This document shows positions 7,846 to 16,685 of a stretch of DNA of 64,000 nucleotides, one piece after another. Source of the DNA: Rhodocyclaceae bacterium (GTDB lineage Bacteria > Pseudomonadota > Gammaproteobacteria > Burkholderiales > Ga0077523); the NCBI GenBank assembly GCA_020248405.1, contig JADCHQ010000032.1, forward strand, positions 1 to 64,000, read 5' to 3'. Every line of letters begins with the position of its first letter. The stretch's first letter is position 1. Both the position numbers and the translations under genes were made by a program. The notes beneath the pieces are model-generated. The model did not search any database, was not told the origin of the DNA, and saw nothing but the letters and a program-made list of their open reading frames with translations.

Positions 7846-9054
7846 ATGGCCGAGACACCGTGCCGTGCTACCGTGGCGCACGATCCCTTGCGCGCACACC
7901 AGACTCCCGTGGATCCGCTCTTCGATTTCGCCATCATCGGCGCCGGCATGGCCGGTGCCTCGGCGGCCTATGAGCTGGCCACCCACGCGCGCGTGCTGGT
8001 GCTGGAGCGCGAATCCCAGCCCGGCTACCACACCACCGGCCGGTCGGCGGCGCTCTACACCGAGACCTACGGCAACGCCGTCATGCGCGCCCTCACCACC
8101 GCCAGCAAGCAGTTCTACCGCGCGCCGCCACCCGGCTTCGCAGACGGCCCGCTGCTCACGCCGCGCGGCACGCTGCTGGTGGCTGGCGAGGCCCGAGTGG
8201 AGGCCCTGGAGGCCACCCGGGCAGCCTGCGCCCGGCTGGTGGATAACCTGCAGTGGTGGGACGCGGCGCAGGTGCGCGCACGGGTACCGGTGTTCGCCAG
8301 CGGTCAGGTGACCGCGGGCCTGTTCGAGCCCGACGCCATGGACATCGAGGTGCACCGCCTGCACCAGGGCTACCTGCGGGGTTTGCGCGCCCGCGGCGGC
8401 GCGCTGCGCTGCGACGCGCCGGTGACGGGGCTGCATCGCGAAGGCGCGCAATGGCACGTGGTCACACCCGGCGGCAACGTGCGCGCGGCCGTGGTGGTGA
8501 ACGCCGCCGGCGCCTGGGCCGACGAGGTGGCTGCGCTGGCGGGCGCGGCGCCAGTGGGTCTTTCGCCCCTGCGGCGCACGGCCATCACGTTCGACGCCCC
8601 CGCTGGCGCAGCCATCCACCAATGGCCCGCGGTGATCGACGTGGACGAGCAGTGGTACTTCAAGCCCGACGCCGGCCGCCTGCTGGCTTCGCCCGCCGAC
8701 GAGACACCCTCGCCGCCCTGCGACGCGCAACCCGAGGACTACGACGTGGCCGTGCTGGTGGAACGCCTGCGCGCCGCCACCACGCTCACGGTGCCGGCGC
8801 TGCGCTCGCGCTGGGCGGGGCTGCGCTGCTTCGTGGCGGATCGCACGGTGGTGGCAGGCTACGACCCTCGCGTGGCGGGCTTCTTCTGGCTCGCGGCGCA
8901 AGGCGGCTACGGCATCCAGACCGCGCCCGCCATGGGTCGCACGGCGGCTGCGCTGGCCCTCGGCGAGCCGCTGCCCGCCGAGGTGGGCGATCTGGGCGTG
9001 GAGGCCGCCTTGCTCTCGCCCGGGCGCGCCGCGCTGGCCTCGCCAACACCATGA
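7846..9054 (+). CDS. FAD-dependent oxidoreductase (DAO family)
   Basis: A 402-residue flavoprotein of the D-amino-acid oxidase/glycine oxidase family. The FAD dinucleotide-binding loop is FDFAIIGAGMAGASAAYELA, followed by an acidic residue at the end of the second strand (VLVLERESQPGYHTTGRSA). A central motif VVNAAGAWADEVAALAG and the C-terminal FFWLAAQGGYGIQTAPAMGR are the usual FAD-contact segments. ATG 7846 is used; a GTG at 7909, immediately before the FAD fold, is an alternative with no better ribosome binding site. Such enzymes oxidise amino or hydroxy acids. The substrate is unknown; the divergent MFS carrier may supply it. Confidence 0.82.
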   Translation: MAETPCRATVAHDPLRAHQTPVDPLFDFAIIGAGMAGASAAYELATHARVLVLERESQPGYHTTGRSAALYTETYGNAVMRALTTASKQFYRAPPPGFADGPLLTPRGTLLVAGEARVEALEATRAACARLVDNLQWWDAAQVRARVPVFASGQVTAGLFEPDAMDIEVHRLHQGYLRGLRARGGALRCDAPVTGLHREGAQWHVVTPGGNVRAAVVVNAAGAWADEVAALAGAAPVGLSPLRRTAITFDAPAGAAIHQWPAVIDVDEQWYFKPDAGRLLASPADETPSPPCDAQPEDYDVAVLVERLRAATTLTVPALRSRWAGLRCFVADRTVVAGYDPRVAGFFWLAAQGGYGIQTAPAMGRTAAALALGEPLPAEVGDLGVEAALLSPGRAALASPTP

Positions 9055-9157
9055 GCGCAGCGCCACATGGCCGCAACCCGGACCCGCGGCCGCCCGCGCC
9101 GGGGAACCTGTGGGCGCTGCAGCCCTCCCAATCATCCACCATCCGCCAACGCACGCC

Positions 9158-10138
9158 ATGAGCAACCCGCCCCGCTGGGCCTTTCCCGAAACCCTGCAAC
9201 CCGATGGCGAAGCACTCACCCCCGGCCTGGAGCGCGCCCTGGCCTCGGCGGTGCTGCTCAGGAGCGAGGTGCCGGAGGAGGCCTTCACCGCCAGCATCCT
9301 CGGCACCGAGCGCGCCGGCAATGGCATCGTCATCGGGCCGCACGGTCTGGTGCTCACCATCGGCTATCTCATGGCCGAGGCGCGTTCGCTCTGGCTCACG
9401 ACCGCGGAGGGCGCGGTGATGCAGGCCACGCCCCTGGCCTACGACTTCGCCACGGGCTTTGGCCTGGTGCAACCCCTGGGCCACCTGACGGTGGCCCCCG
9501 TGCCCCGCGGGCGAGCGGCGGATGTGACGCCCGGCACCGGGGTGTTCGTGGTGGGCCACGGCGGGCGCGCCCACTGCCTCAAGGCCGAAGTGTTTGCAGC
9601 GCGCGAGTTCGCCGGCTACTGGGAATACGTGCTCGACCGCGCGCTGTACACCGTGCCGGCCCACCCCCAGTGGGGCGGCACCGGCCTGTTCGACGCCGAG
9701 GGGCGCCTGCTGGGCATCGGTTCGCTGCTGGTGCAGGAGCCGGGTGCCGGCGAAGACCAGGCCACCCAGGGCAACCTTTTCGTGCCCATCGACCTGCTGG
9801 AGCCCATGTTCGAGGATCTGCTCGCCCACGGCCAGAGCCTGCGTCCGCCGCGCCCCTGGCTGGGCATGTACACCGTGGAGTCCGACGACGGCCTGGCGGT
9901 GGGCAGCGTGGCGCCGGACAGTCCCGCCGGGCGCGCCGGCGTGGAGGAAGGCGACGTGGTGATCGAGGTGGCGGGGCAACGTCCCGCCGGGCTTGCCGAC
10001 CTGTTCCGGCGCATCTGGGCGCTGGGCCCGGCGGGAGTGGACGTGCCCCTGACCATCGCCCGTGACGACCAGCTGTTGCGGCTGACGGTGCGCTCGGCGG
10101 ACCGCGACGACTTCCTGCTCAAGCCGCGACTGCACTGA
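9158..10138 (+). CDS. trypsin-fold plus PDZ protein lacking the catalytic triad (pseudoprotease)
   Basis: A 326-residue protein with the layout of S1C/HtrA proteases: a chymotrypsin-like domain (about 25-220) and a C-terminal PDZ domain (about 230-318: RPWLGMYTVE, VAPDSPAGRAGVEEGDVVIE). Strand spacing fits HtrA, but the triad is gone. The His position of LTNNHVV reads LTIGYLM (Tyr70), the Asp position reads ATGFGLVQ (Gly100) and the GNSGG serine reads PQWGGTG (Trp172). No signal peptide is visible, so it is probably cytoplasmic. It may act as a peptide-binding or chaperone-like scaffold. ATG 9158 is preferred over 9110 because the fold begins there. It follows the FAD oxidoreductase by 103 bp. 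Confidence 0.8.
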   Translation: MSNPPRWAFPETLQPDGEALTPGLERALASAVLLRSEVPEEAFTASILGTERAGNGIVIGPHGLVLTIGYLMAEARSLWLTTAEGAVMQATPLAYDFATGFGLVQPLGHLTVAPVPRGRAADVTPGTGVFVVGHGGRAHCLKAEVFAAREFAGYWEYVLDRALYTVPAHPQWGGTGLFDAEGRLLGIGSLLVQEPGAGEDQATQGNLFVPIDLLEPMFEDLLAHGQSLRPPRPWLGMYTVESDDGLAVGSVAPDSPAGRAGVEEGDVVIEVAGQRPAGLADLFRRIWALGPAGVDVPLTIARDDQLLRLTVRSADRDDFLLKPRLH

Positions 10139-10189
10139 CGGGGCCCCGGGGCGGGCAGCCCTGTCAGCCTTCGGGACCGTGACGTGGCG

Positions 10190-11053
10190 TCAAATCATCG
10201 CCAGCGGCGCGGGCCCCGCCGGGGGCGGCAGCGCGGCATCGATGTCCGCCAGGTCGGCCGCGGTGAGACGCCCTTGGGGCAGGGTGAAGATTTCGCGCAC
10301 GTGCTCGGGCCTGGTGGCCTTGGGAATGGCGATCACACCGGGATCGCGCAGCAGCCAGGCCAGGGCCGCCTGGGCCGCGCTCAGGCCATGGCGCGCACCC
10401 ACGCGTTGGAGGGCGCCGTCCCGGGCCAGCGCACCCTGCCCAATGGGGCAATACGCCATGAGCGGCAGGCCGCGCTGACGCATCCAGGGCAGCAGGTTGA
10501 ACTCCACGCCGCGCTCGCCCGCGCAGTAGTACACCTGGTTCGACGCGCAGCGCTCGCCGCCGGAAACGCGCCACAACCGGTCCATGTCGCGAGTGTCGAA
10601 ATTGCTCACGCCCCAATGGCGGATGCGGCCGGCCGCGCGCAGCGCCTCGAAGGCCTCCACCGTCTGGGACAGCGGGTGAGAGCCCTTCCAGTGCAGCAGG
10701 TACAGATCGATGCTCTCCAGCCCCAGGCGCCGCAGGCTGCGCTCGCATGCCGCGGCCGTTCCGGTGCGGCTGGCGTTGTACGGATAGAGCTTGCTCACCA
10801 CGAATACGTCCTCGCGCTTGAGCGTGCCCGCGGCGAAGGCCTCGGCCAGGGCCGCGCCCACCACCTCCTCCGCGCCGCCTTCGCCGTACATCTCGGCGGT
10901 GTCGATGAGCCGGCAGCCCAACTCCAGCGCCAGGCGCACAGCAGCCACCTCGCGGCGGCGCGCCGCGGCACTCTCGCCCATGCGCCAGGTGCCCAGGCCC
11001 AGGGCGGGCACGGCTTCACCGCAGGGCAGGGTGACGCTGCCACGAGCCGTCAT
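10190..11053 (-). CDS. aldo/keto reductase
   Basis: A 287-residue NAD(P)H-dependent oxidoreductase with a TIM barrel. The catalytic tetrad is present: Asp and Tyr in LIDTAEMYGEGGAE, Lys in VVSKLYPYNASR and His in LYLLHWKGSHPL. The substrate-loop motif GVSNFDTRDMDRLW and the cofactor segment IAIPKATRPEHV near the C-terminus are typical. The frame is open upstream to 11284, but that extension is Ala/Arg-rich and unlike the family; ATG 11053 begins just before the first strand. The gene is convergent with the pseudoprotease gene. Substrate unknown. Confidence 0.82.
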   Translation of the reverse strand: MTARGSVTLPCGEAVPALGLGTWRMGESAAARRREVAAVRLALELGCRLIDTAEMYGEGGAEEVVGAALAEAFAAGTLKREDVFVVSKLYPYNASRTGTAAACERSLRRLGLESIDLYLLHWKGSHPLSQTVEAFEALRAAGRIRHWGVSNFDTRDMDRLWRVSGGERCASNQVYYCAGERGVEFNLLPWMRQRGLPLMAYCPIGQGALARDGALQRVGARHGLSAAQAALAWLLRDPGVIAIPKATRPEHVREIFTLPQGRLTAADLADIDAALPPPAGPAPLAMI

Positions 11054-11205
11054 GGCCGTTGCCGCGGTTGATGCAGACTCACGAGAGGCGCCTCCGGTCA
11101 CGGGTGGTGTCATGTCCGGCACGCCCGCCGCCGCGTACTCCGGACCCGGCGAAGCATGCTCCACTCGCCATGCTCGCGCCAACCCCGCGGGCGGCACGGC
11201 GCGCG

Positions 11206-11235
11206 TTGACGGTGCTTCAAGCAGCCTTCTAGACT
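11206..11235 (+). promoter_or_regulatory. candidate promoter of the CoA-transferase genes
   Basis: In the 366-bp divergent gap 11054-11419, TTGACG (11206-11211) and TAGACT (11230-11235) are separated by 18 bp. Apart from this the gap holds no supported gene. The transcript would have a leader of about 175 bases before scoA. Confidence 0.45.
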
Positions 11236-11419
11236 CAGGCATCGCAGCCGCGCGAGCAGCCTCGTGGCGCAACGCTGCCGCCAAGCGTCGCGCGCCGGTT
11301 CACCCGTGCGCCCCGCAGCCCCGCACCACCCCCATGAAAAAAATCCAGCCGGCCCGCGTGGCATTACCCCCCACTCCATTGCATGGAGCCGCGGCCACCG
11401 TACCGGCGGACGGGCGGGC

Positions 11420-12148
11420 ATGATCGACAAGACCGTGCCCACCGCAGATGCGGCCGTGGCCGGCATCGCCGACGGCGCCACCGTGATGATCGGCGGCTTT
11501 GGTGGGGCAGGCCAGCCCGACGAACTGATCGACGCGCTGATCGCCCGGGGGGCCACAGACCTGGTGATCGTCAACAACAACGCCGGCAACGGCGAAACCG
11601 GCCTGGCGGCGCTGCTCAAGGCCGGTCGGGTGCGCAAGGTGATCTGCTCCTTTCCGCGCCAGCCGGACTCGCAGGTCTTCAACGCGCTCTACCGAGCCGG
11701 GCAGATTGAGCTGGAGCTGGTTCCCCAGGGCAGTCTCGCCGAACGCATCCGTGCCGGCGGGGCGGGCATTGGCGCCTTCTTCACCCCCACCGGCTACGGC
11801 ACGCTGCTGGCCGAGGGCAAGGAAACCCGGCTCATCCAGGGCCGCCCCCACGTGCTGGAGTACCCCATCCGGGCTGACTTCGCGCTCATCAAGGCCTACC
11901 GGGGCGACCGCTGGGGCAACCTCGTCTACCGCAAGTCGGCGCGCAATTTCGGCCCCCTCATGGCCATGGCCGCCCGGACCACGGTGGCGCAGGTGCATGA
12001 GGTGGTGGCGCCGGGCGACCTGGACCCCGAGGCGGTGGTAACCCCCGGCATCTTCGTGCACCGGGTGTTGCGGATCGCCGAGACCCGGCTTGCCGGCAGT
12101 GCGAAAGAGGGCGCGCTTCCGGGGGATGGACACCACCATGAAACTTAG
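11420..12148 (+). CDS. 3-oxoacid CoA-transferase subunit A
   Basis: A 242-residue alpha subunit of a family I CoA-transferase. The CoA-binding glycine loop TVMIGGFGGAGQPDELIDAL lies near residue 25-45, and NNNAGNGETGLAALLKAGRV, FPRQPDSQVFN and ELVPQGSLAERIRAGGAGI follow in the usual order. ATG 11420 was chosen because the fold starts there; the open frame extends to 11264 with unrelated sequence. It overlaps the B-subunit start by about 11 bp. The pair transfers CoA from succinyl-CoA to 3-oxoadipate or another 3-oxoacid (PcaIJ/ScoAB). With the adjoining thiolase, a 3-oxoadipate role is likely but acetoacetate cannot be excluded. Confidence 0.85.
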   Translation: MIDKTVPTADAAVAGIADGATVMIGGFGGAGQPDELIDALIARGATDLVIVNNNAGNGETGLAALLKAGRVRKVICSFPRQPDSQVFNALYRAGQIELELVPQGSLAERIRAGGAGIGAFFTPTGYGTLLAEGKETRLIQGRPHVLEYPIRADFALIKAYRGDRWGNLVYRKSARNFGPLMAMAARTTVAQVHEVVAPGDLDPEAVVTPGIFVHRVLRIAETRLAGSAKEGALPGDGHHHET

Positions 12149-12782
12149 CCGCGATGCGATGGCCGCCCGGGTGGCGCGGGACATTCCCGAGGGTGCCTAC
12201 GTGAACCTGGGCATCGGCCTGCCCACCCTGGTGGCGAATCACCTGCCCCCGGGGCGGGAGATCTTTCTCCATAGCGAGAACGGAGTGCTGGGCATGGGCC
12301 CCGCGCCACCGCCCGGCGAAGAGGATGCCGACCTCATCAATGCCGGCCGCCAGCCGGTCACCCTGCTCCCCGGCGGGTGCTACTTCCACCACGCCGACTC
12401 CTTCGCCATGATGCGCGGCGGCCACCTGGACATTTGCGTGCTGGGCGCCTTCCAGGTATCGGCCACGGGCGACCTGGCCAACTGGCACACGGGCGCTCCC
12501 GGCGCCATTCCCGCCGTGGGCGGCGCCATGGACCTGGCCATCGGCGCGAAGCGCGTGCTGGTAATGATGGAGCACCACACCAAGACCGGCGAAAGCAAGA
12601 TCGTGCCACGCTGCAGCTACCCTCTCACCGGCATAGGCTGCGTGCACCGCATCTACACGGATCTGGCCGTCATCGACGTGAACCAGGATGGGCTGCAGGT
12701 GGTGGACATGGTCCTGGGCCTGTCCTTCGAGCGGTTGCAGCAACTGACCGCCGCCCCGCTGCTGGCGCCACGAGGAGCCTGA
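12138..12782 (+). CDS. 3-oxoacid CoA-transferase subunit B
   Basis: A 214-residue beta subunit. MKLSRDAMAARVARDIPEG is the normal family N-terminus, so ATG 12138 was taken, with GGGGGA about 12 bases upstream; ATG 12126 is possible. The catalytic glutamate is in LHSENGVLGMG, and VNLGIGLPTLVANHLP, GGHLDICVLGAFQVSATGDL and GIGCVHRIYTDLAVID are conserved. It is coupled to subunit A by overlap. The thiolase gene follows after 161 bp. Confidence 0.86.
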   Translation: MKLSRDAMAARVARDIPEGAYVNLGIGLPTLVANHLPPGREIFLHSENGVLGMGPAPPPGEEDADLINAGRQPVTLLPGGCYFHHADSFAMMRGGHLDICVLGAFQVSATGDLANWHTGAPGAIPAVGGAMDLAIGAKRVLVMMEHHTKTGESKIVPRCSYPLTGIGCVHRIYTDLAVIDVNQDGLQVVDMVLGLSFERLQQLTAAPLLAPRGA

Positions 12783-12943
12783 GGCACCCGGTGCGCGCCG
12801 CGTCCGGCGCGCGCGAACCACCTCGGCCGTCGTTACCATTCACCACCCACGATCGGCGCGGAACGTATGCGGCCCCGCCCGGCGTGTGATCGCCAGCCCG
12901 TACCACACTGCCGTGTGCTGCTCGAACCCTGAAAGGAACAACC

Positions 12944-14146
12944 ATGCCCGAAGCCTTCGTCTGCGCCGCCCTGCGCACACCCATCGGCCGTTACGGCGGC
13001 AGCCTGTCGTCTGTGCGCCCGGACGATCTCGCGGCGGTGCCCCTAAGGGCGCTGGTGGCGCGCCACGCTTCGGTGGACTGGTCGGCCGTGGATGACGCGG
13101 TGTTCGGCTGCGCCAACCAGGCGGGCGAGGACAACCGCAACGTGGCGCGCATGGCGCTGCTGCTGGCGGGCCTGCCGGAGGACATCCCCGCCAGCACCAT
13201 CAACCGGCTGTGCGGCTCGGGCCTGGATGCCGTGGGCATCGCCGCCCGCGCCATTCGCGCCGGCGAGGCGGAACTGATCATCGCCGGTGGCGTGGAGAGC
13301 ATGTCGCGGGCGCCCTTTGTCATGCCCAAGGCCGACAGCGCCTTCTCGCGCACCAATGCCGTGTACGACACCACCATCGGCTGGCGCTTCGTGAACCCCC
13401 TCATGAAGCAGATGTACGGCACCGACTCCATGCCCGAGACGGCGGAGAACGTGGCAGAAGCGTTCAAGGTGTCGCGCGCCGACCAGGACGCTTTCGCTCT
13501 GCGCTCCCAGATGCGGGCCTCGGCGGCCCAGAAGAACGGCCGTCTGGCGAAGGAGATCGTGCCGGTCACCCTCCCGGCGAAGAAGGGCGAGCCGGTGGTG
13601 GTGAGCCTGGACGAGCACCCGCGCGAGACCACCCTCGAAGCGCTGGCCAGGCTCAAGCCCATCGTGCGGCCCGACGGCACCGTCACCGCCGGCAATGCAT
13701 CTGGCGTGAACGACGGCGCCTGCGCGCTGATCATCGCCAGCGAGGCGGCCGCCCGGCGCCACGGCCTCACGCCCCTGGCGCGCATCGCCGGCCTTGCCAC
13801 CGCAGGCTGCGCGCCGCGCATCATGGGCATCGGCCCGGTGCCGGCCACCCGCAAGCTGCTGGCGCGGCTGGGACTCAAGCAGGAGCAGCTTGACGTGATC
13901 GAGCTCAACGAGGCCTTCGCCGCCCAGGGCCTGGCGGTGCTGCGCGAACTGGGCATCGCCGACGACGATGCGCGCGTTAATCCCAACGGCGGCGCCATCG
14001 CCTTGGGCCATCCGCTGGGCATGAGCGGCGCGCGGCTGGTGGCCACCGCCGCCCATGAGCTGCACCACCGGGGTCTGCAGCGCGCGCTCACCACCATGTG
14101 CATCGGCGTAGGACAGGGCATCGCGGCGGTGCTGGAGCGGGCTTGA
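12944..14146 (+). CDS. pcaF: 3-oxoadipyl-CoA/acetyl-CoA acyltransferase (thiolase)
   Basis: A 400-residue thiolase with a full set of catalytic residues: nucleophile Cys in [16 protein letters not shown], His in [16 protein letters not shown] and the second Cys in [10 protein letters not shown]. The N-terminus [20 protein letters not shown] and the middle [20 protein letters not shown] are those of the PcaF/PaaE branch. It cleaves 3-oxoadipyl-CoA to succinyl-CoA and acetyl-CoA, or other 3-oxoacyl-CoAs. Together with the upstream CoA-transferase it makes the last two steps of the beta-ketoadipate pathway, although no upper-pathway genes are in the window. Confidence 0.83.
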   Translation: MPEAFVCAALRTPIGRYGGSLSSVRPDDLAAVPLRALVARHASVDWSAVDDAVFGCANQAGEDNRNVARMALLLAGLPEDIPASTINRLCGSGLDAVGIAARAIRAGEAELIIAGGVESMSRAPFVMPKADSAFSRTNAVYDTTIGWRFVNPLMKQMYGTDSMPETAENVAEAFKVSRADQDAFALRSQMRASAAQKNGRLAKEIVPVTLPAKKGEPVVVSLDEHPRETTLEALARLKPIVRPDGTVTAGNASGVNDGACALIIASEAAARRHGLTPLARIAGLATAGCAPRIMGIGPVPATRKLLARLGLKQEQLDVIELNEAFAAQGLAVLRELGIADDDARVNPNGGAIALGHPLGMSGARLVATAAHELHHRGLQRALTTMCIGVGQGIAAVLERA

Positions 14147-14349
14147 GAAGACGCCGCGGCTGAGCTGCGTGAAAGAAGAGCGCCACTGCCCTTCATGGCA
14201 AGCCGCGGGCCAAAGCGGTGGCGCGGGTTGGGCCGCTCAGGCGCCGGGCCCGCAGCGACCCCTGACGCCCTCTCTCAGCGGCTGGGAACTCCGGTCACGA
14301 ACCGAACCTCTGACGTGGTCGTTCCCGAATCCTCCACCGGAGCCCTGCC

Positions 14350-14706
14350 ATGCGCCTCGCCGCCACCGCCATCGCGTTGTCCCTTGCCAGCCTGGCCCAT
14401 GCCGGGGACCTGCCGCCCCTGGCCAAGGGCGCGCAACTGAAAAGGGCCGTCTCCGGCAACACCGTGGAAGGCTCCATGGACGCCTCCGGACGCTACACCG
14501 AGTTCTACGCCAAGGACGGCACGGTGCGTGGCAAGGACTACAAGGCGAAGTGGAACATCGAAGGCGACACCATGTGCTGGGTTTACGAGGGCCAGCCCAA
14601 GGACTGCTGGCAGGCCGGCGTGAAGGGCACCAGCGTGAAGTGGGTCAAGGACGGCAAGGTGCAAGGCACCGGCACCATCGTGAAGGGCAATCCCAACAAG
14701 TTCTGA
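14350..14706 (+). CDS. small secreted protein of unknown function
   Basis: A 118-residue protein with a signal peptide (MRLAATAIALSLASLAHAG). The mature part is basic and strand-rich, with repeated Gly-Lys-Asp words: YTEFYAKDGTVRGKDYKAKW, then EGDTMCWVYEGQPKDCW, whose two Cys could bond. It resembles small periplasmic beta-sandwich proteins of the DUF995 kind, in which the phrase DGT(I/V)RGKDY recurs. The role is unknown. It is placed between the thiolase and the dehydrogenase gene but has its own spacing on both sides. Confidence 0.65.
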   Translation: MRLAATAIALSLASLAHAGDLPPLAKGAQLKRAVSGNTVEGSMDASGRYTEFYAKDGTVRGKDYKAKWNIEGDTMCWVYEGQPKDCWQAGVKGTSVKWVKDGKVQGTGTIVKGNPNKF

Positions 14707-14764
14707 CCCGGGCGCAGCCGCTACAATCCTGCCCCTTTTACCAATCCCGTCTGGAGGGGCAGCA

Positions 14765-15613
14765 ATGGAAATCCGCACCATCGGCGTCGTGGGCGCCGGC
14801 ACCATGGGCAACGGCATCGCCCAGGCCTTCGCCGTGGCCGGCTACCCGGTCGTCATGACCGACGTGGCCCAGCCGGCCCTGGACCGTGGCCTGAAAACCG
14901 TGGACAGCAGCCTGGAGCGGCTGGTGAAGAAGGAGAAGATGACCGCCGCGGACAAGGCCACGGTGCTGTCGCGCATCCGCACCGGCCTCGACCTGGGCGC
15001 GCTCGCCGAGGCCGACCTCATCGTGGAGGCCGCCACCGAGAACCTGCCCCTCAAGCTGGACATCTTCGCGCGGCTCGACGCCGCCGCCAAACCCGGCGCC
15101 ATCATCGCCTCGAACACCTCGTCCATCTCCATCACCAAGCTGGCCGCGGCCACCAAGCGTCCCGACCGCGTGATCGGCATGCATTTCTTCAACCCCGTGC
15201 CGGTGATGGCGCTGGTGGAGTTGATCCGCGGCCTGCAGACCTCCGAGGACACCTACGCCGCCGTGGAGGCCGCCACCAAGGCCGTGGGCAAGTCGCCGGT
15301 GCAGGTGAAGAACTCGCCGGGCTTCGTGGTGAACCGCCTGCTGTGCCCCATGATCAACGAGGCGGTGTTCGCGCTCTCCGAGGGGCTCGCCACGCCGCAG
15401 CAGATCGACGACGCCATGCGCCTGGGCTGCAACCATCCCATCGGCCCGCTCGCCCTGTGCGACCTGATCGGCGTGGACGTGCAGCTGGCCGTGATGCAGG
15501 TGCTGTTCGAAGGCTTCAAGGACTCGAAGTACCGCCCCGCCCCGCTGCTGGTGGAGATGGTGGAAGCCGGTTACCTGGGCCGCAAGACCGGGCGCGGCTT
15601 CTATACTTACTGA
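14765..15613 (+). CDS. hbd: 3-hydroxybutyryl-CoA dehydrogenase
   Basis: A 282-residue single-function 3-hydroxyacyl-CoA dehydrogenase. The NAD-binding loop is GVVGAGTMGNGIAQAFAVAG. The segment IIASNTSSISITKLA, the catalytic His in RVIGMHFFNPVPVMALVE and the C-terminal domain start KNSPGFVVNRLLCPMINEA are all present, and the length is that of PaaH/Hbd. GGAGG precedes the start, and TACAAT at 14722-14727 may be its -10 box. It oxidises 3-hydroxyacyl-CoA and supplies the thiolase step. The same enzyme also serves polyhydroxybutyrate and phenylacetate metabolism. Confidence 0.88.
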   Translation: MEIRTIGVVGAGTMGNGIAQAFAVAGYPVVMTDVAQPALDRGLKTVDSSLERLVKKEKMTAADKATVLSRIRTGLDLGALAEADLIVEAATENLPLKLDIFARLDAAAKPGAIIASNTSSISITKLAAATKRPDRVIGMHFFNPVPVMALVELIRGLQTSEDTYAAVEAATKAVGKSPVQVKNSPGFVVNRLLCPMINEAVFALSEGLATPQQIDDAMRLGCNHPIGPLALCDLIGVDVQLAVMQVLFEGFKDSKYRPAPLLVEMVEAGYLGRKTGRGFYTY

Positions 15614-15694
15614 GCACTCACGAGACGCCCCCCGGGGTTGAGCCCCCCGGCAGCGGAGATCATCCTCGCCCACGGACCCTGGCAGGAGGCGCGC

Positions 15695-15856
15695 ATGGGC
15701 CTGCCACGGGAAGACTGGTTCAATCGACATCGCTACACGGTAGAGGACTTCTACCGCATGGGCGCCGCCGACACGCTGGCGCCCGTCAGCCGTGTCGAGC
15801 TGACTACGCGGGCGCGCTTGGTGGACACGGAGGTGGATCTCGGCGGCATTCTCTGA
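15695..15856 (+). pseudogene. remnant of a Uma2-family (DUF820) nuclease-like gene
   Basis: A 53-codon frame with a strong AGGAGG five bases before ATG 15695. Its first 35 residues are a typical Uma2 N-terminus (RYTVEDFYRMG, LAPVSRVEL). Uma2 proteins are about 190 residues with a PD-(D/E)XK-like core, which is absent here. After VEL the frame reads TTRARLVDTEVDLGGIL, a plausible Uma2 C-terminal end. So an in-frame deletion of about 130 codons joined both ends. It cannot be active as a nuclease. It could still be translated. Confidence 0.6.
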
Positions 15857-15867
15857 ACGCCGCGGCT

Positions 15868-16554
15868 TCACCCCCCGAAGCGCCGCAGCCCCCCAAGGTC
15901 CAGCACCCGCATCCCGCCGTACTCCACCGCCACCAGCCCGGCCCGCTCCAGGGCCTGCAACCCCTGATTCACCCGCTGGCGCGAGGCGCCCACCAGCAGG
16001 CCGATCTCGGCCTGGGAGATGTCCAGCCGGGCGCCGTTGCCCGGATACAGGATCGGGTTGAACAGGTCGGCGATGCAGCGCGCCAGCTTGGCGTCGGGGC
16101 CCAGCAGGTGCTCGTACTCCACCCGGCCGATGAACTGGGACAGGCGCTCGTTCAGCTGCACCAGCAGGTAGCGGTTGAAGGTGATGCTGCCATCCAGCAG
16201 CCACTCGAAGGTGGCCCGGGGCAGGCGCGCCACCACCGAGTGGCGCAGCGCGGTGGCGTCGTAGCGGCGCGGCTCGCGCTTGAGCAGGCTGCCCTCTCCG
16301 AACCAGCCCCCGGGCGGCACGCCGGTGAAGCTCAGCGCCTTGCCGTCGGCGCCGGAGCTGGTGAGCTTCACCAGCCCGTCAAGCACCCCCACCCAGGCAT
16401 CCACTGGCTCGCCCTTGCTGCACACCGGCGCCCCAGCGGGCACTTGTTGCAGCGCAAGATCGCCTGCCACCCGCTGGAACTGCGCGGGTGTGAGATCAGC
16501 AGTCCAGCGGGCGTGCAGGCGAAGGGCTTCGGCCAGGTCCAAGGAGGGGTCCAA
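15868..16554 (-). CDS. Crp/Fnr-family transcriptional regulator
   Basis: A 228-residue regulator with a cyclic-nucleotide-binding-type beta roll (about 20-130; WVGVLDGLVKLTSSGADGKA, PPGGWFGEGSLLKREPRR), a dimer helix and a C-terminal winged helix (about 150-225; LDISQAEIGLLVGASRQRVN). There are no cysteine clusters for an iron-sulfur centre, and the cAMP contact Arg-Ser pair is not conserved in the expected way, so the signal is unknown. The start is uncertain: an in-frame TGA immediately precedes, so TTG 16554 is the earliest start. It is divergent from the ligase-livGHMKF cluster and probably controls it. Confidence 0.78.
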   Translation of the reverse strand: MDPSLDLAEALRLHARWTADLTPAQFQRVAGDLALQQVPAGAPVCSKGEPVDAWVGVLDGLVKLTSSGADGKALSFTGVPPGGWFGEGSLLKREPRRYDATALRHSVVARLPRATFEWLLDGSITFNRYLLVQLNERLSQFIGRVEYEHLLGPDAKLARCIADLFNPILYPGNGARLDISQAEIGLLVGASRQRVNQGLQALERAGLVAVEYGGMRVLDLGGLRRFGG

Positions 16555-16572
16555 TTGTCATTCGGGCGACAA
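16555..16572. promoter_or_regulatory. short inverted repeat between regulator and ligase operon
   Basis: TTGTC and GACAA are separated by eight bases directly upstream of the Crp/Fnr start codon in the divergent promoter region. The layout is like a Crp/Fnr-type dyad and could be an autoregulatory site. Short arms make chance possible. Confidence 0.35.
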
Positions 16573-16685
16573 CGTAATCCAGCCCGACTCTGATACGCTA
16601 GCTAACTTATTCTGGCTCCCTCCGCGGGGCCGACCCGTGCAGCGGCCGCAGCGGCCGCCGTCCCTCGAATTGCAGGAGGAATGCC

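Noticed and set aside
16554..16554. ATG start for the Crp/Fnr gene at about 16561
   Set aside because: That ATG is out of frame with the regulator, and an in-frame TGA lies just upstream of the TTG.
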